Assembly: GCA_009767595.1 (NCBI GenBank)
Contig: VSDK01009021.1
Location: 27,332 to 91,331 of the forward strand
Length of the DNA: 64,000 nucleotides
Source of the DNA: Symbiodinium kawagutii
Taxonomy: Eukaryota > Sar > Dinophyceae > Suessiales > Symbiodiniaceae
Direction: 5' to 3'
The notes under the pieces were generated by a model. The model did not search any database. It saw only the letters and a list, made by a program, of their open reading frames with translations, and had not been told where the DNA came from. Each line of letters starts with the position of its first letter. Within the stretch, counting starts at the first letter, position 1. Position numbers and translations under genes: made by a program. Shown one piece after another: positions 57,068 to 64,000 of the stretch.

Positions 57068-60000
57068 TTAAGGGCCCTCCCGCTCAGGCTCCTTCAGGTG
57101 CAGCTCACACCTGTGCTCTTCGTGCGGGGAATTGCCTCCCACACAAGGACGAAAGCACCTGGCCACTATGTTCGTTGAAAACTTCAGGTGCACGTGTCCA
57201 CACAGAGCTGTACACTTCGGGCTCTTCTCAGTTCTCGGGCAGCACCTCCGGCACAACTGGACCGACACATCGGACGAAAGAGCTTCCTCCACCCCAACGA
57301 ACTCGAACTGTCCGGTGAGTCCACAACGAGGATGGGCAGGCTGCATTGTGTCGACCTCTTGTCCACTTGGAGGCAAGTGGAGCTTCGCGGTTGCAGAAGG
57401 GTTTCGGATCTGCACCCAGTGAGTCGTCATGCCCTCACTGTCCTTTTCGTCCAGGATGTCCTGGGCCTCCTTGCCCTCCATCTTGGCCAGCTCCTCTTTC
57501 TCTTCCTCCTCGCCACTGGACACGGTGGCATCTGTGGACTCTGGCTCGCCCACCATCTCATCCAAAGGCGGGAGGTCCTCCACCTTGTCGGTCTCGATCT
57601 CCTTCTCGCCCTTGAACTTGCAATCCAGGCCGAAGGAATCGTCCAAGAAGGCCGCAGGCAGCTCGCTGGCAGGCACACCGCCGTACGACGACGCCATGGC
57701 TCGGGTCTTACGACCCTCTTCTACTCCCTCATCCTCATCAGACTTTGCCGATGCGAGGGGAACTCCCACCAACCTGCTGATGTCACCACCATCCCTGAGG
57801 TAGCTCAAACATCTCTCCTGGGCCCTCAGGACCAATGTCTGAGCCTCTCTCAGGTAAGTGTCCGGCATGCTCTCTTGGCGATCCTTCCAATTCCCTTGGA
57901 ATCGGACTGCCTTCTCCTTGATCCCAAGGTGTTGCATGATGCTGGACATTGTGGCCTTCGCTCCGTGCCACCGGAGGGTTGTCACCTCCTCTTGGCGGAT
58001 TCCACTCCCCGGAAAATCCCGCAGGAACCTTTGCAATCCCTTCTTCACTAGGATCACGTCGGCCTCCATGCGCGCCGGGGCTCTGGTGAACTGGACCTCA
58101 TCCTTTGCCACCAACTTGCCAAAGTGATCATCCTCCAACCACGAAGCGCCGTGGCACTGCAACACCAAATCCATCAGTGTCGCTAGCCACCCATCGTTTT
58201 CGGAGTCCACTGCCCTCAGGGATGCCACCCACGGTCTCGGACCTGACTTCCCACGCAATGCGCGGGCACGTAGTCCAACGATGTGTGACTCTCCCTGGCG
58301 TCTCACCCATTCGCAGCAACTCAAGGGTGTATTCAGGAGGTCATCATACCTGATGGAGGCCTGAACACAAAGCCTCAGCTTCCCAGCTGCAACCCTCTCC
58401 GGCCTTCCCAGGAATGGGTCCAACACCAGACCTTCCAAGGCTGCCAGCATCACCTTTGGGAAACAATCGGCCCTGCTGACGGCTTCGGTCTTGGTGGCCA
58501 AGTAAGAAGATGCAAGCCTCTTTGCTCTTCCCCAATGGCCCCCTGTAAAGGACACCCCAAATGCCGTCCCGAAGAAGTCCAGGGAGTACAGAAATGACCT
58601 CGGAGTCAGATAGCCCACCTGCTGTTGGACCATGTACTCCACGTACTCCAAAACACCCAGCCTGGCGTCCAAATCGCCACTCTCAGGCGTGGGGTTGGGT
58701 CTGGAGTCGCCCCAGTCCAGGAACTTGCGCATGAGCCTGACGTAGTTAAGCCCTGTTGCTGCTCGATTGGGCTTGGTCAACAAGTGGAAACGCTCCACAT
58801 CCAGCGTCCCCGCCGGTTCCACTATTCCTCTCAGCTCCATGTCCACATTGAGTAACTTCAACCTCTCATAGAGCTGCATGCAAGACTGCTGGTAGACAGC
58901 CATCTCTCCAGCTTCCTTTGCCGACATGGAGGTTGCCCCAGCTCTTCCACTCCGATATTCTGGGACTTTTGGTTGGCGATGCATCCTGCTATACCCACCC
59001 ACTGGCGGCTTGGCCGGCTTGTCGAAGACAACTTCCGACTCTCCATCCAGGGTGGGGCCCTTGGGTTCCTCGGCCTCGGGAGTGGCCGGTGCAGCCCTGC
59101 TTGCTGCATAAGCTCTCACCCCACGAGGAGGCTGTTCAGCACGCTTCATAAATTTGACCTCACCGGCACTTCCTGTTGGCGAACCGGAGGACGCAGCTGG
59201 AGGTGGCTGTGAGACGCTAGGAGACGGTTCCACCCTCACCACCGTGGATGCCCAAGCTGGCACTTCCTCCTTCCCTTTTGACAGGGAGTTAAGGATAGCC
59301 CTCTGCTTGTCAAGGTAGTTCTCCCAGTCCTCTCCGGCTGCAAAGTCAAACAAGCTCTGCTTCTCAGGAGGCTCTTCTTCATCCTCAAGATCTCTCCTGG
59401 AATCCTTCCCTGCATACTCCTTCAAAGGAGCAGCCTTCCTGGCCCTCATCTCCTCACCTGATACGGGCTCCACATGCCTCTCTTCAGGTGCAGACGGTTT
59501 CAACCTCTTATCCGGCGGTGGTCCACTCACCACCGAAAAGCTGGGGGACGTCTCCGTGGGCACACCATGCCCCTGAAGAACGTGAGGTCCCTCATCTCCT
59601 TTCCTGATCATCCTTGCCAAAGAGGATGGATCACACCGGCTCTCAAGAAGGGCTGCAACTTCCCATCTTGCTGCCCATGCTCCGGCCGCCAGAACTCCTG
59701 AGGTGCGCCCCAGGGAAAACTCAACCCTGCCTCCAACTGAGTCCTCACGATCTGGACTGCCACCATGGCCTCCTGGAGGACGATCAGGCTCTTCCGCACC
59801 AACACCAGCTGAAGGTCCTTCTCCATCCGCTTCGGATCTGTTGCGACCCAAAGGACGGGTAAACCTCTTAACTCCTTCTCCTTCTGGCTCAGGCGGCGAA
59901 GCCCGGACTCTCCACCCTCCTGGCGGGGGAGGTGGGGCACTCAACTCACCCCCATCCGGAGGCGGCACTGCATTGTACGTGGTGCCTACGGGTCTAACTA

Positions 60001-60115
60001 CCCTCCTTTTTGGAGAGCGGGATGGCTCTGGTGGCCGCTCTGAACCCCTCCGTCTCCTGGACCTGCCGCTATCATCTCTCCTTCTCCGACCCCTCTCAGG
60101 AGAATCTCTCTCCAT
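57068..60115 (-). CDS. Tyrosine recombinase of element 2 with long disordered N-terminus
   Basis: 1015 residues from ATG 60115, the first ORF of the element, 49 nt downstream of the relict spliced leader. Residues 1-390 are disordered, Arg/Ser- then Pro/Glu-rich, starting like an RS domain (RGRRRRDDSGRSRRRRGSER). Residues about 400-770 form the recombinase: Arg589 (ASIRYDD), His717 (WHGAK), Trp743 (GNWKD) and nucleophile Tyr754 (PDTYLRE). The second catalytic Arg is Lys720. Residues 840-900 are acidic. The C-terminus is Cys/His-rich: Cys931, Cys955 and Cys958 (CG ... CRRC) parallel element 1, followed by further Cys/His pairs. It should integrate the circular DNA form. Its place before Gag and Pol is the reverse of the usual order. 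Confidence 0.82.
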   Translation of the reverse strand: MERDSPERGRRRRDDSGRSRRRRGSERPPEPSRSPKRRVVRPVGTTYNAVPPPDGGELSAPPPPPGGWRVRASPPEPEGEGVKRFTRPLGRNRSEADGEGPSAGVGAEEPDRPPGGHGGSPDREDSVGGRVEFSLGRTSGVLAAGAWAARWEVAALLESRCDPSSLARMIRKGDEGPHVLQGHGVPTETSPSFSVVSGPPPDKRLKPSAPEERHVEPVSGEEMRARKAAPLKEYAGKDSRRDLEDEEEPPEKQSLFDFAAGEDWENYLDKQRAILNSLSKGKEEVPAWASTVVRVEPSPSVSQPPPAASSGSPTGSAGEVKFMKRAEQPPRGVRAYAASRAAPATPEAEEPKGPTLDGESEVVFDKPAKPPVGGYSRMHRQPKVPEYRSGRAGATSMSAKEAGEMAVYQQSCMQLYERLKLLNVDMELRGIVEPAGTLDVERFHLLTKPNRAATGLNYVRLMRKFLDWGDSRPNPTPESGDLDARLGVLEYVEYMVQQQVGYLTPRSFLYSLDFFGTAFGVSFTGGHWGRAKRLASSYLATKTEAVSRADCFPKVMLAALEGLVLDPFLGRPERVAAGKLRLCVQASIRYDDLLNTPLSCCEWVRRQGESHIVGLRARALRGKSGPRPWVASLRAVDSENDGWLATLMDLVLQCHGASWLEDDHFGKLVAKDEVQFTRAPARMEADVILVKKGLQRFLRDFPGSGIRQEEVTTLRWHGAKATMSSIMQHLGIKEKAVRFQGNWKDRQESMPDTYLREAQTLVLRAQERCLSYLRDGGDISRLVGVPLASAKSDEDEGVEEGRKTRAMASSYGGVPASELPAAFLDDSFGLDCKFKGEKEIETDKVEDLPPLDEMVGEPESTDATVSSGEEEEKEELAKMEGKEAQDILDEKDSEGMTTHWVQIRNPSATAKLHLPPSGQEVDTMQPAHPRCGLTGQFEFVGVEEALSSDVSVQLCRRCCPRTEKSPKCTALCGHVHLKFSTNIVARCFRPCVGGNSPHEEHRCELHLKEPEREGP

Positions 60116-60163
60116 TGGGTCAGTTGGAGAAAAAACCTCTGCAGCAGCTCAGGTGGAGAGGTC

Positions 60164-60179
60164 CTTGAGCCAAAATGGC
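60164..60179 (-). promoter_or_regulatory. Relict dinoflagellate spliced leader (A1 copy)
   Basis: An exact 16-nt match in sense orientation, 49 nt upstream of the recombinase ATG. Confidence 0.85.
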
Positions 60180-60207
60180 ACCGCACGGCCAACGCTCTTA
60201 GGACATC

Positions 60208-60239
60208 CACTTTAGTACACTAAAAGTGCACAACTTGTG
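60208..60239. repeat. Paired palindromes at the 5' terminus of element 2
   Basis: Second copy of the cactttagt-ac-actaaaagtg and cacaacttgtg palindromes. The element ends with the last base of the second one. Confidence 0.55.
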
Positions 60240-61813
60240 ACCATCAATCAACCATCCACACTCTTCCTGGCTCTTAATCAGCCAATTAACCATCATTTAA
60301 CCATCACTTCACAACGCAATTGACCAAATCAACCATCCAATAGCCATCCAGTGAACCATTAGCCATCAATCAATCATCAATTTACCATCCAATTAACCCC
60401 ATCAACCATCCAATAACCATCTAATGAACCATTCATCATAAATCATCAATCATTAACCATCCATTTCCATAACAACTGCCGCCACACCAGCCATGACCAT
60501 CAACAGCACCCGCTGCCCGGTTCCCCTTGGCTGCCTCGGGTGCCCTTCCAGCACAGCGGCCCTGAAAATCAGCTCAGCAAAGGAGAGATGCGGCGATGGT
60601 GGCGGACATGGTGAGTTTTTCATGGTGATCGCTGGGAAGTATCGCATGGCAATGGAATTATGGTGATTAGAGATCACTGGGACATTCACGAAGACATCAC
60701 ATGAGATAAATTGTGGTGATTTTACTGAAAAATGATGGTGAATCATAGTGGGATTTGAAGAAATACTAGGACCTTGTTGATCATGTCATGATTGTACTGA
60801 TATCATGATGACATTGAGATTTTCAAGGTAATTTTCATTGATTTTCCATGGGAATTGTAGTAGTTTATGTTCAAGGTGGTTTTCTCATGGTGATTCTGGA
60901 GAACCCTTTTGCCATAAACGGTGAGCACCATGGTAAAACTTGGTGTTTATGGTATTCAATGGTGAGTAGTGGTGATTACTGGTGATTCATGGTTGCTGAT
61001 GGGGGTTCATGGTCATTCTTGGTGATTCATGGTGGTTTTGACGGTGATTGATGCTGGTTGATCTGGTGAACATATGTGTATGCAGAAATCACCATAAATT
61101 CAATTGGTATATCTAAGAATATCAGTGCCAGTGTGTCAAAGAGGGTCGATTCAAACAAATATTCAAACAAACATTGGATTAAACGATTGCCTTACATTTG
61201 CCTGTATAGATGCACTTGCGAACACACAGGGACAAGTCATGAGTGTGTTGACTCGCCCTTGGTTCAGGGAATTCTGGCATTGGGACCATTCTAAGGCACT
61301 TTTTGTTCGCTTATTTCCTCTTGATGCGGATGAGCCAACGATGGTGATTTGAGAATGTATGCACTGGGATATTGATGGTGTAATGATGGCTTAATAATGG
61401 CTTGATGATGGTGCCATGGTGGTTTCATGCTGGTTTTATGATGATGTCTTGATGATGCTGTTGGTCTTGCTGATGATCTCACTCGTTTAAGACTTCCCAT
61501 TGCACAAAACCTTCGCATGGTTCGCAAGGGTATCATGCCCAGCTGCTATCGGCTCAGGATATTTCCTGTAGCCATGCAACACGCAACGAACATAGACAAA
61601 CAAGCAGTGGTGTCTTCACCCATGAGTGCCAAGGACGCTGATGATTTCATATGAGTTCCGATATGGGATGATGACCTATATCAATAATAAATCCCATCAC
61701 CCAATACGAATACCTTTTTGGTGGGCTAGACACAATGGCAACGTGAATCTATTTTCTTCTACCTCTTAATGGCGGCTGTATCTCAAAGTCTAGACAGCTA
61801 CGGCTGCAGAAAC
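60240..61813. other. Intergenic DNA downstream of the TPR gene
   Basis: To about 60470 the plus strand is made of catcaatcaaccatcc-type words. From 60600 to 61050 it is tggtgattcatggtg-type. A frame at 61076-61294 has no domain. No gene is supported. Confidence 0.5.
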
Positions 61814-63706
61814 CTAACTGCCCCAATTCAACAGCTGCTCCCTCGTGAAACTCCTGGGACCAGTCTGCAGCTGCACTTGCACCGTCTCCTCACGAGAGAG
61901 CTCTGCGCCCAGATCATGGTAGGCAAAGGCGTTGCTGTTGTCCAACTTGATGGCTTCGAGGTACAAGTCCTTTTTGTTGAGCGTCCTGGGGCCAGTCAGC
62001 AGCTGCACTTCCACCGTCTCCTCATGAGACAGCGCGTTGCCCAGGTTGATGTAGGCAAATGCGTAGTTGTTGTCCCACTTGATGGCTTCGAGGTACAAGT
62101 CCTTTTTGTTGAGCGTCCTGGGGCCAGTCAGCAGCTGCACTTCCACCGTCTCCCCAGAAGAGAGCTCGACGCCCAGGTTGAAGTAGGCAAATGCGTAGTT
62201 GTTGTCCAACTTGATGGCTTCAAGGTACAATTCCTTTCGGCTGAACCTCCTGAGGCCAGTCAGCAGCTGCACTTCCACTGTCTCCTCATTAGTGAGCGCG
62301 TTGCCCAGGTGGTTGTAGGCCCGACTGTCCGTGGGTTTCACCTTGATGGCTTCGAGGTACAACTCCTTTCTGCTGAACATCCTGGGACCAGTCTGCAGCT
62401 GCACTTGCACCGTCTCCTCACGAGAGAGCTCTGCGCCCAGATCATGGTAGGCAAAGGCGTTGCTGTTGTCCAACTTGATGGCTTCGAGGTACAAGTCCTT
62501 TTTGTTGAGCGTCCTGGGGCCAGTCAGCAGCTGCACTTCCACCGTCTCCTCACGAGACAGCGCGTTGCCCAGGTTGATGTAGGCAAATGCGTAGTTGTTG
62601 TCCCACTTGATGGCTTCGAGGTACAAGTCCTTTTTGTTGAGCGTCCTGGGGCCAGTCAGCAGCTGCACTTCCACCGTCTCCCCAGAAGAGAGCTCGATGC
62701 CCAGGTTGAAGTAGGCAAATGCGTAGTTGTTGTCCAACTTGATGGCTTCAAGGTACAATTCCTTTCGGCTGAACCTCCTGAGGCCAGTCAGCAGCTGCAC
62801 TTCCACTGTCTCCTCATTAGTGAGCGCGTTGCCCAGGTGGTTGTAGGCCTGACTGTCCGTGGGTTTCACCTTGATGACCTTCACCAAGAGCTTCTTTCGG
62901 ATTTCTCGGTAGTTTTGGATGCCGTACTTGGCCAAATTCTGGACCAGCTCATCGGTCTCAAGCCGCTTCTCCAAGAGCTGCACGATCTCAGAGGATGATT
63001 GCTGGGCATCTTTCACCCCGAGATTCTGAGCGAGAGCTTGTTTGTAGATTGAAACTAACCACACATCGCGCCAGAAAGGCTGCCTCTCGTCAAAGCAATT
63101 GCGGCCTTTCAGCCTCTTTCTACCGTTTGGCATCAAGGGACCATCGGTCACCTCTTCCATTACATTCTTTGACACCTGCTCGTCGACAATCAATGGGATA
63201 CAACAGTCTGCTTTGCCATGGTACTGGGCTTTGACATAGTCTCCAATAGCGCCATTGAGGGCAGCATTGAAAGGAACATCAGGCCCCGGCAAATCCAAGC
63301 CATTTTTCTCCTTGAAGTTGTCCTTGGTAGGATAATAGTTATTTACTAAAACATCAGTTTTTGACTTCCATTTGTGCGGAGCCTTCATTGTCGCGTAGAT
63401 GCCCAAACCGAAGTAGCTATCTTTGCGGTTTTCATCCAGTGGAGCCAAGAGCTTGGGATTCTCTAGGCTTGTGATCTTTGTGAAAGCATCCTCAGGAGTA
63501 TAGTGAAAAAGGACTCGATCTCCTTCGCGCAAACCTTGATGTCCTGCATCTTCTCTGACATCAATGGCACATGCCCACATCTTAATGCCAGTGGCTTCGT
63601 GCTTGATCGTCAGAGCATCTACATAGGTGTAGCCCGGCGCTTTCAGCCGGGCTCCTCGGAAGTACTCATTGCTGCCAAAGAAGGTCTCTGGCGATGTCGC
63701 ATCCAT
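61814..63706 (-). CDS. TPR-array protein with ADP-ribosyltransferase-like head
   Basis: 630 residues from the ATG at 63706 (MDATSPETFFGS). The frame is open 58 codons further up, but those encode a Phe/Leu-rich string over a T-rich tract that looks like a splice-acceptor region, so I prefer the inner ATG. Residues about 60-175 include LFHYT (His68-Tyr69), SYFGLGIYAT (97-106) and ADCCIPLIV. The His-Tyr and FGxGIY pattern resembles the ADP-ribosyltransferase/PARP fold (tentative). Residues about 276-627 are eight 44-residue repeats of the form LYLEAIKLDNNYAFAYFNLG..., which match the tetratricopeptide consensus (A...LG..., AY.NLG) and form a helical protein-binding scaffold. At DNA level two 528-bp blocks of four repeats are nearly identical, so a recent duplication doubled the array. 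No intron interrupts it. Confidence 0.75.
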   Translation of the reverse strand: MDATSPETFFGSNEYFRGARLKAPGYTYVDALTIKHEATGIKMWACAIDVREDAGHQGLREGDRVLFHYTPEDAFTKITSLENPKLLAPLDENRKDSYFGLGIYATMKAPHKWKSKTDVLVNNYYPTKDNFKEKNGLDLPGPDVPFNAALNGAIGDYVKAQYHGKADCCIPLIVDEQVSKNVMEEVTDGPLMPNGRKRLKGRNCFDERQPFWRDVWLVSIYKQALAQNLGVKDAQQSSSEIVQLLEKRLETDELVQNLAKYGIQNYREIRKKLLVKVIKVKPTDSQAYNHLGNALTNEETVEVQLLTGLRRFSRKELYLEAIKLDNNYAFAYFNLGIELSSGETVEVQLLTGPRTLNKKDLYLEAIKWDNNYAFAYINLGNALSREETVEVQLLTGPRTLNKKDLYLEAIKLDNSNAFAYHDLGAELSREETVQVQLQTGPRMFSRKELYLEAIKVKPTDSRAYNHLGNALTNEETVEVQLLTGLRRFSRKELYLEAIKLDNNYAFAYFNLGVELSSGETVEVQLLTGPRTLNKKDLYLEAIKWDNNYAFAYINLGNALSHEETVEVQLLTGPRTLNKKDLYLEAIKLDNSNAFAYHDLGAELSREETVQVQLQTGPRSFTREQLLNWGS

Positions 63707-63717
63707 GGCAAAGCACT

Positions 63718-63815
63718 GATATGGCCCTGCGCTGAAGCATTTACTGTACTTGAGACAAAAATCATTTGCAAAAAAACAATAAGCCAAGAAAAACAAAAAC
63801 AGCAACGATGCCTCT
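63718..63815 (-). promoter_or_regulatory. Possible trans- or cis-splice acceptor of the TPR gene
   Basis: On the minus strand a T-rich tract (gctgtttttgtttttcttgg, then attgtttttttgc) is followed by several AG dinucleotides (gtctcaagtacag, gcttcag, gcgcag) just before the ATG at 63706. This fits a polypyrimidine tract and acceptor for spliced-leader addition or an upstream intron. Confidence 0.35.
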
Positions 63816-63880
63816 TGGCTGGTCGAACCCTCTAAGTTTGGCCATTTTGGGGGGTAATTGAAGCATCCACATGCATACAT

Positions 63881-64000
63881 TTTTGCTGGTCAGTCCCTGT
63901 GAAGTGATGTGATTCAGGTACCCAGTTGGGTTCATGAGCTCAACACTAAAAACCATCAGCAACCGAATTTTTGAACTTTCCCAGTGGGGGTTTAGATTTG
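63881..64000. other. Upstream flank of the TPR gene
   Basis: No feature recognised. The window ends here. Confidence 0.5.

Larger units (their letters stand above)
51864..60239 (-). mobile_element. YR retrotransposon 2 (PAT/Ngaro-type architecture), apparently intact
   Basis: An 8.4-kb minus-strand element. Sense-strand order: A1 (60239-60126), recombinase, Gag, RT-RNase H, B1 (52280-52125), A2 (52126-52013), B2 (51965-51864). All three ORFs are long and open. A1 and A2 look identical over 114 bp, which indicates a recent insertion. The flanks (accaccattg at the left, accatcaatc at the right) show no clear target-site duplication, as expected for tyrosine-recombinase insertion. It is only distantly related to element 1 but has the same unusual order of genes, the same relict spliced leader in A and the same Gag-stop-Pol frame relation. 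Confidence 0.88.
60126..60239 (-). repeat. Element 2 split direct repeat A1 (5' end)
   Basis: 114 bp identical to A2. It serves as the 5' leader of the first ORF. Confidence 0.92.

Noticed and set aside
57188..58051. 287-codon plus-strand ORF inside retrotransposon 2
   Set aside because: It is antisense to the recombinase ORF, which carries all the recognisable motifs.
61769..62998. 409-codon plus-strand ORF over the TPR gene
   Set aside because: It is antisense to a clear TPR array. The 132-bp repeat period preserves open frames on both strands.
63836..63858. ggccattttgg near the start of the TPR gene as another spliced-leader relict
   Set aside because: It lies on the strand opposite to the gene and is followed by gggggg instead of ctcaag. 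Only 10-11 bases match.
1..64000. CRISPR array or bacterial operon
   Set aside because: No regularly spaced direct repeats with unique spacers were seen, and there is no operon-like packing of genes. The content is eukaryotic.

Overview
The window is nuclear DNA of a dinoflagellate, most likely a Symbiodiniaceae alga. The best direct evidence is a 16-nt match to the 3' end of the dinoflagellate spliced leader (gccattttggctcaag), found four times, in the terminal repeats of two retrotransposons. The lineage is also suggested by a 44-residue TPR-array protein with an ADP-ribosyltransferase-like head, a 41-residue RCC1-repeat gene, and tyrosine-recombinase (YR) retrotransposons. The genus is an inference; the spliced leader supports only 'dinoflagellate'.

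Layout. Positions 1-20260 hold no convincing complete gene. They are AT-rich DNA dominated by degenerate CAACCATCA / TGATGGTTG words, microsatellites, a perfect 36-bp hairpin (15024-15113), a 242/243-bp satellite (16003-16923), a CTAT array (18455-19036), 277-bp repeats (19037-19540), a 16-bp array and copies of short inverted-repeat elements. Retrotransposon 1 (20262-28603) lies on the minus strand and is decayed. Positions 28604-51863 are again mostly non-coding. They contain an RCC1-repeat pseudogene (32188-33438), small fragments resembling an alpha-amylase and a RING finger, three families of MITE-like elements, a gapped ATG microsatellite, and a less repetitive stretch (42500-46600) with exon-like pieces on the minus strand. 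Retrotransposon 2 (51864-60239, minus strand) has three long intact ORFs. A TPR gene (61814-63706, minus strand) closes the window. Two N-gaps are present (19883-19954, 34321-34518).

The most notable system is the pair of YR retrotransposons. Both have the split direct repeats A1-ORFs-B1-A2-B2 known from PAT/Ngaro-type elements. Both, however, carry the order YR, then Gag, then reverse transcriptase-RNase H. This is a circular permutation of the usual Gag-RT-RH-YR order, which fits a life cycle through a circular DNA intermediate. In both, the A repeat contains a relict spliced leader just upstream of the first ORF, and Gag and Pol are in the same frame separated by one stop codon. Element 2 also has cytosine-methyltransferase-like motifs at the start of its Pol protein.

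Limits. Everything was read by eye from sequence and translations. Exon predictions are weak because dinoflagellate introns use relaxed splice sites, and no database search was possible.
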